Source: Sphaerospermopsis aphanizomenoides BCCUSP55
GTDB taxonomy: Bacteria > Cyanobacteriota > Cyanobacteriia > Cyanobacteriales > Nostocaceae
Direction of reading: 5' to 3'
Length of the DNA stretch: 64,000 nt
Assembly (NCBI RefSeq): GCF_001586785.1
Contig: NZ_LUFH02000007.1
Coordinates: 1-64,000 of the forward strand
The translations under genes were made by a program, and so were the position numbers. The notes under the pieces were generated by a model. That model was given only the letters and a program-made list of their open reading frames with translations. It did not search any database and was not told the origin of the DNA. Positions within the stretch are counted from its first letter, which is position 1; every line of letters starts with the position of its first letter. Below are positions 35,611 through 44,678 of the stretch, piece after piece.

Positions 35611-36924
35611 ATGCCAGATAATAGAAAACTAAGCAGTCTAGAAGGAGCAATGGAAATCCTCAATAGACGTGCTAAAACCTGGAATATCATTACCATTAGC
35701 CGTATTAAAGGCGACCTCCAAGAAGCAGTTCTCAGACCAACTTTAGATATTCTTCAACATCGTCATTCTCGTTTAAATTCTTGCATTATTCGGTTTAGAA
35801 ACAATTTCTATTTTCAAACAGCAGGTACAAAAAAAATTCCTTTGCGAATAGTTAATGATTTGCCTGAAAAACAATGGCAAGAAATCGTTAACCAAGAAAT
35901 GAATCAAGAAATTGAAAGCCATAAATGTTTAATGCGAGTGGTACTTGTTCATACTTTGGATGAACCAAATCTTCATTACTTAATTACAACCATCCACCAC
36001 GCAATTTCCGATGGCTTATCAAGCATTCAGATTCACTCAGAAATTCTAGAATATTATCAACAACTTGCATCGGGTGGCACTATTCAACCAGTCACCACCC
36101 TAGAAGCATTACCACCCATTGAAAAATTGCTGCCTAAAAATACACAGGGTTGGAGAGGAAATCTTAGCAGTATTTTATTATCGCTAAAAATTGGTATTCT
36201 CAAACTTTATTTTCAACCACAAGCATTAGGTTTTGAAAAATATGTTCCCATTCCCAAGCGACGCAGTGAAATTATTCACAAACAACTGGATGCTGACTTA
36301 ACTCAGATGTTTGTTTATAAATGTAAACAAGAACAAACTACAGTTCACAGTGCTTTATGTGCAGTCCTCATGTTGACAGTAGCTAGAAAAATCTTCCAAT
36401 TTCATCAGAAAAATGTGCAAGTTAGTTGTTTATCTCATCTTGATTTACGCAGACGTTTTCAGCCTTCCATAAGTGAAGACAACCTAGCTATTTTAGCGAC
36501 ATCTTTAATAGGATTTCACGATATAAAAAGCCATACATCTTTCTGGGAATTAGCGCGGGAAGTAAAACAAACTCTAGAGACTGGCATGAGTAATGGTGAT
36601 ATTTTTAAGATGGTATTAATTGCCAACCAACTCATAAATTTTTGTTTTCTCTTTCCCCAACAAATAGCAGCTACTGTTTCATTGTCTAATATTGGCAAAG
36701 TCAATATTCCCAACATTTATGGAGAATTAGAACTAGAAGAAATCAGTTTTGCGGGTTCTCATGCTTTGTATGCTGGTATGTTCATCCTTCATGCGGCAAC
36801 TTTTCAAGAAAAAATGCTATTAAATTTTGCTTTTTCTCAACCTGCAATAAGTCGAGAAACTATGGAAGAACTGGTTGAACAAACAATGGAGCATATCTTG
36901 AATATTTCATCAGATACTTTCTAG
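35611..36924 (+). CDS. Condensation-domain/PapA-like acyltransferase
   Basis: 437 aa, a CoA/carrier-dependent acyltransferase fold. The catalytic motif HHAISDG (His130, Asp134) is present, and the fold halves are visible: RIKGDLQEAVLRPTLDILQHRHSRLNS at the start and a C-terminal SNIGKVNIPNIYGELELEEI region, where DFGWG-like residues lie in NRPS C domains. Stand-alone enzymes of this type esterify a carrier-bound acyl chain onto an alcohol or amine, as PapA5 does. Its start is two bases after the PfaD-like stop and a free ACP follows, so it probably off-loads or modifies the product. Acceptor unknown. Confidence 0.85.
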   Translation: MPDNRKLSSLEGAMEILNRRAKTWNIITISRIKGDLQEAVLRPTLDILQHRHSRLNSCIIRFRNNFYFQTAGTKKIPLRIVNDLPEKQWQEIVNQEMNQEIESHKCLMRVVLVHTLDEPNLHYLITTIHHAISDGLSSIQIHSEILEYYQQLASGGTIQPVTTLEALPPIEKLLPKNTQGWRGNLSSILLSLKIGILKLYFQPQALGFEKYVPIPKRRSEIIHKQLDADLTQMFVYKCKQEQTTVHSALCAVLMLTVARKIFQFHQKNVQVSCLSHLDLRRRFQPSISEDNLAILATSLIGFHDIKSHTSFWELAREVKQTLETGMSNGDIFKMVLIANQLINFCFLFPQQIAATVSLSNIGKVNIPNIYGELELEEISFAGSHALYAGMFILHAATFQEKMLLNFAFSQPAISRETMEELVEQTMEHILNISSDTF

Positions 36925-36939
36925 ATTAGAGGTAGATAA

Positions 36940-37245
36940 ATGAGCAATTATCTGAATAATTCACCTGAAAAAAAACCTTACACTACAGAAGATATTCAAG
37001 CATGGTTAGTTGCCAATATCTCCTCTTTACTAGGGGTTAATCCAGATGAAATAGATATTAGAGAACCTTTAGATAGCTACGGCTTAGATTCCGCACAAGC
37101 TATGGTTCTGGCTGGTAAAGCCGAGAAATTTCTAGGATTTAAATTATCTCTTATTCATTTGTGGTATTACCCCACTATTGAAGAACTTTCACAACGTTTA
37201 GTTGAAGAATTGGAAAAATCACAATCAGAAATTTTGCAACTGTAG
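36940..37245 (+). CDS. Free-standing acyl carrier protein
   Basis: 101 aa. Phosphopantetheine attachment Ser51 lies in YGLDSAQAM, flanked by the usual four-helix pattern (IQAWLVANISSLLGVNPDEID; IEELSQRLVEELEK). It is a type-I-like PKS/NRPS carrier rather than the housekeeping AcpP, and differs clearly from the twin ACPs of the PKS. It follows the acyltransferase by 15 bases. It could shuttle the finished chain to that enzyme or to the TubC-containing protein downstream. Confidence 0.92.
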   Translation: MSNYLNNSPEKKPYTTEDIQAWLVANISSLLGVNPDEIDIREPLDSYGLDSAQAMVLAGKAEKFLGFKLSLIHLWYYPTIEELSQRLVEELEKSQSEILQL

Positions 37246-37276
37246 CAGGTGACAGGAAACAGGTGACAGGTGACAG
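37246..37276. repeat. Heptamer array (caggtga)n
   Basis: Tandem 7-base units, one of them altered, starting directly at the ACP stop codon. Same unit as the arrays at 10356 and 57607. Confidence 0.8.
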
Positions 37277-37477
37277 TGAGAAAAGTTTTTTAGTATCTGG
37301 ATTGTACAATATCCTCATCACCTTGGCAACTGCTATATAAGCAATAAAGAATTTAAAGTTTTTTAAGTTTTTCCTCCTAGAAGATGGACACTTCACCAGG
37401 ATGGAGGAAATATCATTCCGGGAAGTGTCTTCTTTTTTCTTGTCTTTATAGTTCGTTAAAAACTGGGAGATTTAGTC

Positions 37478-39355
37478 ATGAACGCATCAGAAATTTTAGC
37501 GAAACTCACTCAACAAGGTGTTCAATTTTGGACTGAAGATAATAAACTGCATATTCGTTCTCCTAAAGGTGTAATTACACCAGAAATTCAGGCAGAAATA
37601 GCCACATATAAGGAAGATATGTTGGCATTGTTACAAGAGATGAATATCGCTACAAAATGTACATCTGAACCTTTGAGTCAGGGAATTAGCTTACAAACTA
37701 TTGGGATGCTAATTGGTGGTTTTGCTGGTGATTCACCTGTAGAATATCAGCCACCAATTATTAACCCGAAATTAATGGCTGAAAACCTTAATGTTACATT
37801 TAGACCTTTACCTCAAGGTTATCATAATCAAGTGGTTATGAAATTTCGGCAGGAATTAGCATTTAAGTTAAAAAACTTGGGCGTTAATATTGTTTCTTGG
37901 CAGGAAGCGACAACAGATGTTTCCTATGATATTAAAATTCCTATCATTAATTGGCATCGGTTGATAAAAATGAAAGGAGTTAAAGCGGAAATTGATGCTG
38001 TATTTGATGTAGAGCGACAAAATTCCTGGGTGAGAAAATTAGGAATATTCATGGCTGAAACTTTTTATATATTATCTTATCCTTGGCTAATAAATAAACA
38101 GAAAATGTCTGTTATACAAATTGCTAAACTCAGTAGTTGGGCTGAAGATCATGCGGCTAAATATGTCGAAGATCCCACAAATACTCAGGTAATTATTCTC
38201 AGCGACATCAATCATGAATTTATTAATCCTTTTACCAAGTATCAAGACAAAATCAAGATTGGTATTAATACGCTCATTAAAACATTTTCGGAAATTGTCA
38301 TTGGCGTATCTAATAACAAAATTTCTATTTTGAACATGAATCTCTCTGATTCAATTTTTTCTAAATCAGAGATAGATAATTTTGTCACCAAATCACTTAT
38401 TCCTAAAATTTTTGTTCCCATTACTCCTTTATTAATGAGTAGATTTGCAATCGGAGAGTATAATCCTCATCAATCTAAATATGCTCATCAATTAGTTAAA
38501 CTAGGTCGAGAACTAGCTTCAACGGGGTTATTCCCACCTGGGTTTAAGCTGGCTGAAGTTATTAAGAGAAAATCCCACAGAGATATTGTAAATGTCATTG
38601 TCAATGGTAGAACTGGAGTTTCTTATGGTTTTGTCGCTTATGCAGAACCTCCTTACTATGTAGGAAAACCAGAAATAACCACTCATGAGTGGGATCAATT
38701 ATTACCTGTGGCTGGTTTTAGTAGTAATGAAGTGCGTAAAAATGAAGCAGGTAGACGTTATATTAAACTCATCATTGATGGAGAATATGTATTTAAACAA
38801 ATTCCTGATATTTGGTTAGTGAGTTCGCGTTCAGGTTCTAATAAAACTGACTTAAATATTCAGCAAGATATCATTCGTATTGGTTTAAAAGATAATTTAC
38901 ATCTGCAATTACCCATAGGAACTCAATCCAATAAATCAGATTTCAAACCTTCCTATGATATCTATGTCATGCTGGCTATTAGTTTGGCGGCTGCTTTATA
39001 CACACCAGAATTAATTAAATATGGTGCGCCAATAGTTCATTTTCACGGCTATCCTGCATTTGATTGGTTCCAAGAAAATGAATATTGTGTTGGTGTTAAT
39101 AATCCTTCTGTACCCTGTGGAACTTATGAGTCCGGAGTGTTTAATTTTTTGGGTCTTTCTAACTTAGCTACTCAAAAAACTGCAAATATTAAATTGGTTA
39201 GTTTAGTAGAACCAGATCATGGTACAAATTTTATTGCTCATGATATGGATTATCTAGTTGATAGGTTAAAACATGGGTGTGTCGCAGAACAAATTGAATT
39301 AGGTGGACAACATTTTGCTTCTTTGAAAGCAAATTTAGGTAATGGGGAAATTTAA
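37478..39355 (+). CDS. TubC-type docking domain fused to an unrecognised ~570-aa protein
   Basis: 625 aa. Residues 1-53 (ASEILAKLTQQGVQFW ... IRSPKGVITPEIQAEI ... YKEDMLALLQE) match the TubC N-terminal docking domain that normally opens NRPS/PKS subunits and contacts the preceding one. The remainder shows no PKS, NRPS or thioesterase motif I can identify. It has mixed alpha/beta character, a possible membrane-associated hydrophobic stretch (MAETFYILSYPWLINK), and conserved-looking segments HFHGYPAFDWF, VNNPSVPCGTYESG and EPDHGTNFIAHDMDYL. It starts 232 bases after the ACP in the same direction and ends the cluster. A role as an assembly-line partner or tailoring protein is inferred from the docking domain. 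Confidence 0.8.
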   Translation: MNASEILAKLTQQGVQFWTEDNKLHIRSPKGVITPEIQAEIATYKEDMLALLQEMNIATKCTSEPLSQGISLQTIGMLIGGFAGDSPVEYQPPIINPKLMAENLNVTFRPLPQGYHNQVVMKFRQELAFKLKNLGVNIVSWQEATTDVSYDIKIPIINWHRLIKMKGVKAEIDAVFDVERQNSWVRKLGIFMAETFYILSYPWLINKQKMSVIQIAKLSSWAEDHAAKYVEDPTNTQVIILSDINHEFINPFTKYQDKIKIGINTLIKTFSEIVIGVSNNKISILNMNLSDSIFSKSEIDNFVTKSLIPKIFVPITPLLMSRFAIGEYNPHQSKYAHQLVKLGRELASTGLFPPGFKLAEVIKRKSHRDIVNVIVNGRTGVSYGFVAYAEPPYYVGKPEITTHEWDQLLPVAGFSSNEVRKNEAGRRYIKLIIDGEYVFKQIPDIWLVSSRSGSNKTDLNIQQDIIRIGLKDNLHLQLPIGTQSNKSDFKPSYDIYVMLAISLAAALYTPELIKYGAPIVHFHGYPAFDWFQENEYCVGVNNPSVPCGTYESGVFNFLGLSNLATQKTANIKLVSLVEPDHGTNFIAHDMDYLVDRLKHGCVAEQIELGGQHFASLKANLGNGEI

Positions 39356-39374
39356 GCTATTTAATTCTCAACTT

Positions 39375-39833
39375 TTAAACGCATAGGATATTATCTACCA
39401 TTTGACAATTTACAGGCATAATTTCTGCTTGACGGCTGCCATCTTCACCATAGATTAAACTTACCTGGAAATAACTATCTGGTAAATATGGCATTCGTTC
39501 AGCCCACTCAATCGCCACAATTCCTGGTGTTACTTCTATTCCCTCCCAGTAATTTTCTAAATTCAATCCTGTCACTTCTTGAGGTTCTAGACGATACAAA
39601 TCCAAATGGTAAAGGGGAATGCGCCCTTCTGTATATTCATTAATCAGGGTAAAAGTAGGACTGACAATAGATTCAGTTATCCCCAAACCCTTACCAATAC
39701 CCTGCACCAAGGTAGTTTTACCTGCACCTAAATCACCTTCTAATAAAATTACACTTCCAGCAGTTAGGTTTTTACCCAAGGTAATACCTAACTGTTGTGT
39801 TGCTTCTGTATCAGGAAGGAAAAGTTTAGTCAT
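39375..39833 (-). CDS. tsaE: tRNA threonylcarbamoyladenosine ATPase TsaE
   Basis: 152 aa. Walker A GDLGAGKTTLVQGI, SPTFTLINEY, YHLDLYRL and VAIEWAERM are typical of TsaE, the ATPase that works with TsaB-TsaD to make t6A at tRNA position 37. It is convergent with the last gene of the lipid cluster, with 19 bases between stops, marking the cluster's right edge. Confidence 0.95.
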   Translation of the reverse strand: MTKLFLPDTEATQQLGITLGKNLTAGSVILLEGDLGAGKTTLVQGIGKGLGITESIVSPTFTLINEYTEGRIPLYHLDLYRLEPQEVTGLNLENYWEGIEVTPGIVAIEWAERMPYLPDSYFQVSLIYGEDGSRQAEIMPVNCQMVDNILCV

Positions 39834-39898
39834 AGAGAACAGGGAACAGGGAAAAGGGAACAGGGAAAGTAATTAATTAGGAATTACAAATATAGGAA

Positions 39899-41272
39899 TT
39901 ACTTCCCATGATGCGTTCTACTGTACCACTTGAATAAAACCTTAGCCAATTTTTGTGGGTCATGGCGAACAAAACCTGTTTCATCTTCATATAAAATGTT
40001 GGCAGGTACTATTCGCCGTCCTAGCTTGGTGACAGCTTCTCGGTCTAAGAAAACGGGATGGGAATTTTGTTGGGCATAACGAATTAAAGCTTGGGCGGAA
40101 GGAGTTTTTCTGTGTACTAATACAGCATCGAACAGTTTTCTATCTCCACAAGCTTCATCAATGGCTTGAATATGTTCAGCAACCGTGTATCCTTCTGTTT
40201 CTCCCGGTTGAGTCATGATATTGCAGATATAGATACGGGGAACATTTTGGGCGGCGATCGCATCGGCAATTTCTGGTACTAATAAATTTGGGATTAAGCT
40301 AGTATACAAACTACCAGGGCCAATAATAATGTAATCAGCTTCTTTAATCGCCTTAATAGCTGCGGGTAAAGCGGGAGGATTTTCAGGAATACAGCCAATT
40401 TTGACAATTTTTCCCCCAGCTTTGGGAATGCTAGACTCACCTTCAATCCTGCGGCCATCTGTTAATTCTGCCCAGAGACGCACATCACTAAGGGTTGCAG
40501 GTAAAACTTGTCCTCTCACTGCTAACACTTTAGAACTAGCTGCAACAGCCCTTTCTAAATCTCCTGTAATATCAGTCATGGCAGTTAAAAACAAGTTACC
40601 AAAACTGTGGCCTGTCAACCCATCCCCGGCACGAAAACGATATTGAAACAATTCTGTTAATAACTTTTCTTCATCCGCTAGTGCAGCCAAACAATTACGA
40701 ATATCTCCCGGAGGTAAAACACCAAATTCTTGACGTAACCTACCCGAAGAACCACCATCATCAGCCACTGTCACAATAGCAGTAATATTAGCACTATAGG
40801 TTTTTAAGCCTCTGAGTAAAGTAGAAAGTCCAGTACCGCCACCAATAACTACAATTTTTGGGCCTCGGTACAAACGGCGATGTGCCAGCAGAACATCTAT
40901 GAGTTCTTCTTCATCGCCTTGTGGTCTTAAAACTTCTGTAATTGAACCTACTGTACGGGATTGTCCCCACAGCAACAACAGCACACCACACAGCAACACC
41001 AAAGGTCCGCTGATATAGTTGGGTAGGATGTCCGTGAGGAAACCCAACAAACCTCTAAGAAACTCTAGTGTCCAAAAAATTGGGGTTAGCTTAATCCAAA
41101 TCGCCAACCCCAGACTTGCCAATAAAACACCCCCAACACTGACTAGGAACCAGCGTTTTACGGATAATCCAGGTGATAACCACTTAAACCACTGGTTAAC
41201 CCGATGGGAAGTGCGGCTATGTGACTGGAGTTGTAAGGCATTGATAGCTTGTTTAAGAAAACCGATTGACAT
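39899..41272 (-). CDS. YvcK/CofD-like family protein with N-terminal membrane helices
   Basis: 457 aa from the ATG at 41272; a longer frame to 41323 has a non-ATG start. Two hydrophobic segments (~35-60 and ~65-105) precede the YvcK domain: [53 protein letters not shown] and [15 protein letters not shown]. YvcK (gluconeogenesis factor, GlmR) binds UDP-sugars and affects morphology and cell-wall precursor supply in Bacillus. The membrane-anchored form is the usual one in cyanobacteria as far as I recall. It follows tsaE on the same strand. Confidence 0.88.
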   Translation of the reverse strand: MSIGFLKQAINALQLQSHSRTSHRVNQWFKWLSPGLSVKRWFLVSVGGVLLASLGLAIWIKLTPIFWTLEFLRGLLGFLTDILPNYISGPLVLLCGVLLLLWGQSRTVGSITEVLRPQGDEEELIDVLLAHRRLYRGPKIVVIGGGTGLSTLLRGLKTYSANITAIVTVADDGGSSGRLRQEFGVLPPGDIRNCLAALADEEKLLTELFQYRFRAGDGLTGHSFGNLFLTAMTDITGDLERAVAASSKVLAVRGQVLPATLSDVRLWAELTDGRRIEGESSIPKAGGKIVKIGCIPENPPALPAAIKAIKEADYIIIGPGSLYTSLIPNLLVPEIADAIAAQNVPRIYICNIMTQPGETEGYTVAEHIQAIDEACGDRKLFDAVLVHRKTPSAQALIRYAQQNSHPVFLDREAVTKLGRRIVPANILYEDETGFVRHDPQKLAKVLFKWYSRTHHGK

Positions 41273-41478
41273 ACCTAATAGGGAACAGTGGTACAAACAT
41301 TGTTTAACAGAACTGTACACCACCTGGCTTCAAGACCAAGGGTGAAATCAATTCAAAATACTGCCGACCGCAGGCCACACCAGCAAAAACGCCTGAAGTG
41401 CTGATTCATTCGTTCCCCCTGATGGCTAACTCGAAGCGTAACTTGAGTTAAGCACCTTGACTTAGTAAAAATAAATGA

Positions 41479-41511
41479 ATTTTATGGAAATTTTATGGAA
41501 ATTTTATGGAA
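41479..41511 (+). repeat. Triple 11-bp tandem repeat at the ruvC start
   Basis: Three copies of attttatggaa. Each contains an ATG (41484, 41495, 41506), and because 11 is not a multiple of three each ATG is in a different frame. Only the last (41506) is in the ruvC frame. Confidence 0.85.
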
Positions 41512-41997
41512 AAGCGAATTTTAGGATTAGACCCAGGACTGGCAATTGTCGGATTTGGTGCAATTACATTACGGCAGAATCAAGGTAAAGTCCAAAATTC
41601 AACGGTAGAAATGCTAGATTTTGGGGTCATTCGTACTTCCGCCGATATGGAAATGAGTCAGCGACTATGTACTTTATTTGACGATTTACACACCCTGATG
41701 GACGAGTTGCAACCTGATTTAGTAGCAATTGAAAAATTATTCTTCTATCGTATGGCAAATACTATCGTTGTTGCACAAGCGCGGGGTATCCTGATGTTAG
41801 TGTTGGGACAGCGCAAGCTTTCTTATGTAGAATTTGCCCCTCCGCAAATCAAACAGGCTTTAACGAATTATGGTAAGGCTGATAAGTCTGAAGTACAGGA
41901 GGCGGTAGCGCGGGAGTTGGATTTAGATGAAATCCCCAGGCCAGATGATGCTGCGGATGCTTTAGCGGTGGCTTTAACTGCTGCGTTTCAGTTGTAA
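41506..41997 (+). CDS. ruvC: Holliday junction resolvase RuvC
   Basis: 163 aa. The retroviral-integrase-like nuclease motifs are intact: ILGLDPG (Asp9), VAIEKLFF (Glu) and [13 protein letters not shown] (the terminal acidic pair). It resolves recombination intermediates with RuvAB. The start lies inside a triple 11-bp repeat that provides two out-of-frame decoy ATGs just upstream. It ends 79 bases before mtnC in the same direction. Confidence 0.95.
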   Translation: MEKRILGLDPGLAIVGFGAITLRQNQGKVQNSTVEMLDFGVIRTSADMEMSQRLCTLFDDLHTLMDELQPDLVAIEKLFFYRMANTIVVAQARGILMLVLGQRKLSYVEFAPPQIKQALTNYGKADKSEVQEAVARELDLDEIPRPDDAADALAVALTAAFQL

Positions 41998-42076
41998 ATT
42001 TAATTACAAGGAATAAACTTTTTAAGTAGAATAATACTGTAATAATCTAAAGGTTAAGAAGAAAAGTTTCCTAGCT

Positions 42077-42781
42077 ATGACAGTTACTTACCAAGGCAAC
42101 CAACTTAAAGTTATTCTGACCGACATTGAGGGTACTACAACCGATATTAGTTTTGTTCATGACGTTCTTTTTCCCTATTCTGCAAAACATTTATCAGACT
42201 GGGTACTTAATCACTTAGAATTGCCAATTACTCAGGATATCCTGCAACAAGTCCGAGAAATTAATGGCCAATCAAATCTTGATGTAGAAAGCTGCCTCAG
42301 TCAGTTGATGATTTGGCACAATGAAGACCGCAAAATTACTCCATTAAAAACCCTGCAAGGTTTAATCTGGGACGCAGGTTATAACAGCGGTGAACTGAAG
42401 TCTCATCTGTATCCTGATGCTTTTGAATATCTTCAAAATTGGTATGCTGTGGGTTTAAGATTAGCTATCTATTCTTCCGGTTCTATTGCTGCTCAAAAAC
42501 TCTTGTTTAAGAATACTGTCATGGGGGATTTAACTCCATTATTCTCCATGTACTTTGATACAACTACAGGCAACAAAACAGAGAGTCAGTCATACCTTAC
42601 CATTGCCGATAAATTACTTGTTCTCCCACAGGAAATTTTGTTTCTCTCTGACTCTTCCAAAGAGTTAGCTGCGGCTAAATCTGCTAATTTCAACGTTTGT
42701 GGCTTAAATAGACAAACCACGGCTGTAGATAATGACTTTATGTATGTGACAAATTTCTCACAAATTCCTTTAGAATTATGA
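42077..42781 (+). CDS. mtnC: Acireductone synthase / enolase-phosphatase E1
   Basis: 234 aa HAD-family enzyme of the methionine salvage pathway; it enolises and dephosphorylates 2,3-diketo-5-methylthiopentyl phosphate. Motifs: LTDIEGTTTDISFVHDVLFPY (nucleophile Asp), YSSGSIAAQKLLF, and FLSDSSKELAAAK. No other methionine-salvage gene is nearby. Confidence 0.93.
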   Translation: MTVTYQGNQLKVILTDIEGTTTDISFVHDVLFPYSAKHLSDWVLNHLELPITQDILQQVREINGQSNLDVESCLSQLMIWHNEDRKITPLKTLQGLIWDAGYNSGELKSHLYPDAFEYLQNWYAVGLRLAIYSSGSIAAQKLLFKNTVMGDLTPLFSMYFDTTTGNKTESQSYLTIADKLLVLPQEILFLSDSSKELAAAKSANFNVCGLNRQTTAVDNDFMYVTNFSQIPLEL

Positions 42782-42978
42782 TGAAAACTTCTGTAAGCTT
42801 TTGTTTACAAGATCATCTCTAAGTTTACAACTTACGAAGGATTGAGATACCTTCTTTAGTTTTTAACATCTAGGAACATACTTTAATACCCCAAGTTGCA
42901 ATCATGGAAACCTATGAAGTTGTAACTATATAAGACGATGTTGGGTTTCCTTGCGTCAACCCAACCTACATTAATGGC

Positions 42979-43242
42979 TTATGATCTACGCATCATTTGA
43001 AAATAACTATCCCATAATTTTCTTTGGGTGTCGATGGAAAAACGGCTGACCTGTTCTTGAAAGTCTAAGGAATGTTTCACTAAATCTTCTTGTATTTTCA
43101 TATTTTGCTCCAAATTCTCTGGTGGATTTGATAAATTCAGATTTTGCATACTTGATAAGGTTGAAGTCCAATTATTGAAAACCATACTTTGGAATTCGCT
43201 TAATTGTCGGAAAAATTGCTCAAAATTATTGAACCAGTCCAT
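42979..43242 (-). CDS. Small amphipathic helical protein (87 aa)
   Basis: AGGAG lies about eight bases before the ATG. The product is aromatic-rich at the N-terminus (MDWFNNFEQFFRQLSEFQSMVFNNW) and forms amphipathic helices throughout, ending QRKLWDSYFQMMRRS. The pattern recalls phasins or the PhaE subunit of PHA synthase, but at 87 residues it is too short to assign. No membrane segment. It appears monocistronic. Confidence 0.6.
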   Translation of the reverse strand: MDWFNNFEQFFRQLSEFQSMVFNNWTSTLSSMQNLNLSNPPENLEQNMKIQEDLVKHSLDFQEQVSRFSIDTQRKLWDSYFQMMRRS

Positions 43243-43458
43243 TGTAATTACTCCTATTGACTTATATTGCTTTATGCAATCTCCATTTTCAAGGTACTAA
43301 ATGTGTAAGATTTTATTTATTTCTCAGGAGTGATTTGTTAAGAAATATTTTTTTATATTCTAAAAGTGAAAAATAGTGGGATTTGGAGCAACTGTATCAG
43401 AGTCGAATACAGTTTCATCTGATATGATGATAGGACTTACCCACGACTTACGGAAAAA

Positions 43459-43857
43459 CTAACCGCAAAGAACGCAAAGGACACAAAGGAAAGAGGGTTT
43501 GAGAGATATTTTGCGTAAGTCATAGATTAATTCAATTGTAAAGTTATTACCTGCCTGAATTTTGATAGTACCCCAAGATTCTTTAATAACCTTTGCACCT
43601 TGAGGCGCTAGTAAGGTAAATTTAATATTCTCATCGGTAAACTCTAAGGGTTGCATTTGCGAACTTTGAGAATTATTTGTTTGGGCTATGGCTGAGGAAA
43701 TAAGTTGCTTGCTATTTATTCCCATGCCCAAATTGGATAAAAAGCTGGCTAAAAATGTTGCTGTAAACAGCAATGAAGTGATTTTTTCATTTTTACAGGG
43801 TGATATTGGTGTTCTGATGTATACTGAGGTCTGTACTTGTTGTTTATTTTTCAGCAT
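43459..43857 (-). pseudogene. Exported protein cut off by a dispersed repeat
   Basis: The N-terminal part reads as a protein with a signal sequence (ITSLLFTATFLASFLSNLGMG; processing near AIAQ) followed by ~50 residues ending GTIKIQAGNNFTIEL. The C-terminal ~17 residues (LKPSFLCVLCVLCG) are a translation of the dispersed ccgcaaagaacgcaaagg repeat, also found near 1078. The original 3' end has therefore been lost. The ATG at 43857 is preferred to the one at 43881. No family recognised. Confidence 0.5.
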
Positions 43858-43971
43858 CAAGCCTATTTTTAGTATTCCCAAAAATGAAAAGTGATTTGAC
43901 TTGCTCTGATTTGTTTTGAAGGGGTAAAATTTTAAACAGATAATTTTTAGGTCAGCGCAAATATTACTGCT

Positions 43972-44565
43972 ATGAATTCTTCTGCAAAACCCCGGAAGTT
44001 ACCAACTCAAGCCCTAGGTGCTAAAATATTTCACTCTATCAATATCATTAGCCTTTTCCTCATGCTTACCAGTGGATTGCAAATTTACAATGCTAATCCC
44101 GTTTTTGGTGGACGTGCAGGTTTACAGATACCACCGATTTTTACTTTAGGTGGTTGGTTAGCAGGAGGTAGACACTGGCATTTTGCAGCGATGTGGATAT
44201 TTTCTCTCAATCTTTTATGGTATGGAATTTACGTTTTAATCACCCGACGTTGGCGACATAGATTTGTGGGCAGTAATGATATCAAAGCCTTGCAAAAAAC
44301 TCAAAATCCTCAACGTCTAACTTATGCTTGGCATCGAATTATTTACACATCTATTATTCCCATATTATTGTTAGCAATATTGACTGGAATCGGAATGTAC
44401 AAACCTGCCCAATTTCCTTGGATAGTTGATATGTTTGGGGACTGGCAAGCTTTAAGAATCGTACATTTTGCTTCTGTACCATTGGTGGTAATATTTGTAA
44501 TTATTCATTGGCGGTTAGGACAAAAAGCTGGAGGAGACGAACTGACAACTTCTATGTTTTGGTAG
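43972..44565 (+). CDS. Cytochrome b-type membrane subunit (b561-like)
   Basis: 197 aa with four predicted membrane helices and paired histidines suitable for haem b (KIFHSINIISLFLMLTSG; HWHFAAMWIFSLNLLWYG; YAWHRIIYTSIIPILLLAIL; RIVHFASVPLVVIFVIIHW). It belongs to the di-haem cytochrome b group that serves as a membrane partner of soluble oxidoreductases. The molybdopterin protein follows 113 bases downstream, so the two probably form an MsrP/MsrQ-like or sulfite-dehydrogenase-like pair. This is inferred from order and family. Confidence 0.85.
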   Translation: MNSSAKPRKLPTQALGAKIFHSINIISLFLMLTSGLQIYNANPVFGGRAGLQIPPIFTLGGWLAGGRHWHFAAMWIFSLNLLWYGIYVLITRRWRHRFVGSNDIKALQKTQNPQRLTYAWHRIIYTSIIPILLLAILTGIGMYKPAQFPWIVDMFGDWQALRIVHFASVPLVVIFVIIHWRLGQKAGGDELTTSMFW

Positions 44566-44678
44566 TTTTTTGAATTAATAATTAAACGCAGATAACCACA
44601 GATAACCGCAGATATTTTTCTGGTTATTATCAAATAGATGTCAGTTTTTTTGTGATAAAAATGTGGAGCTATTAAAAC

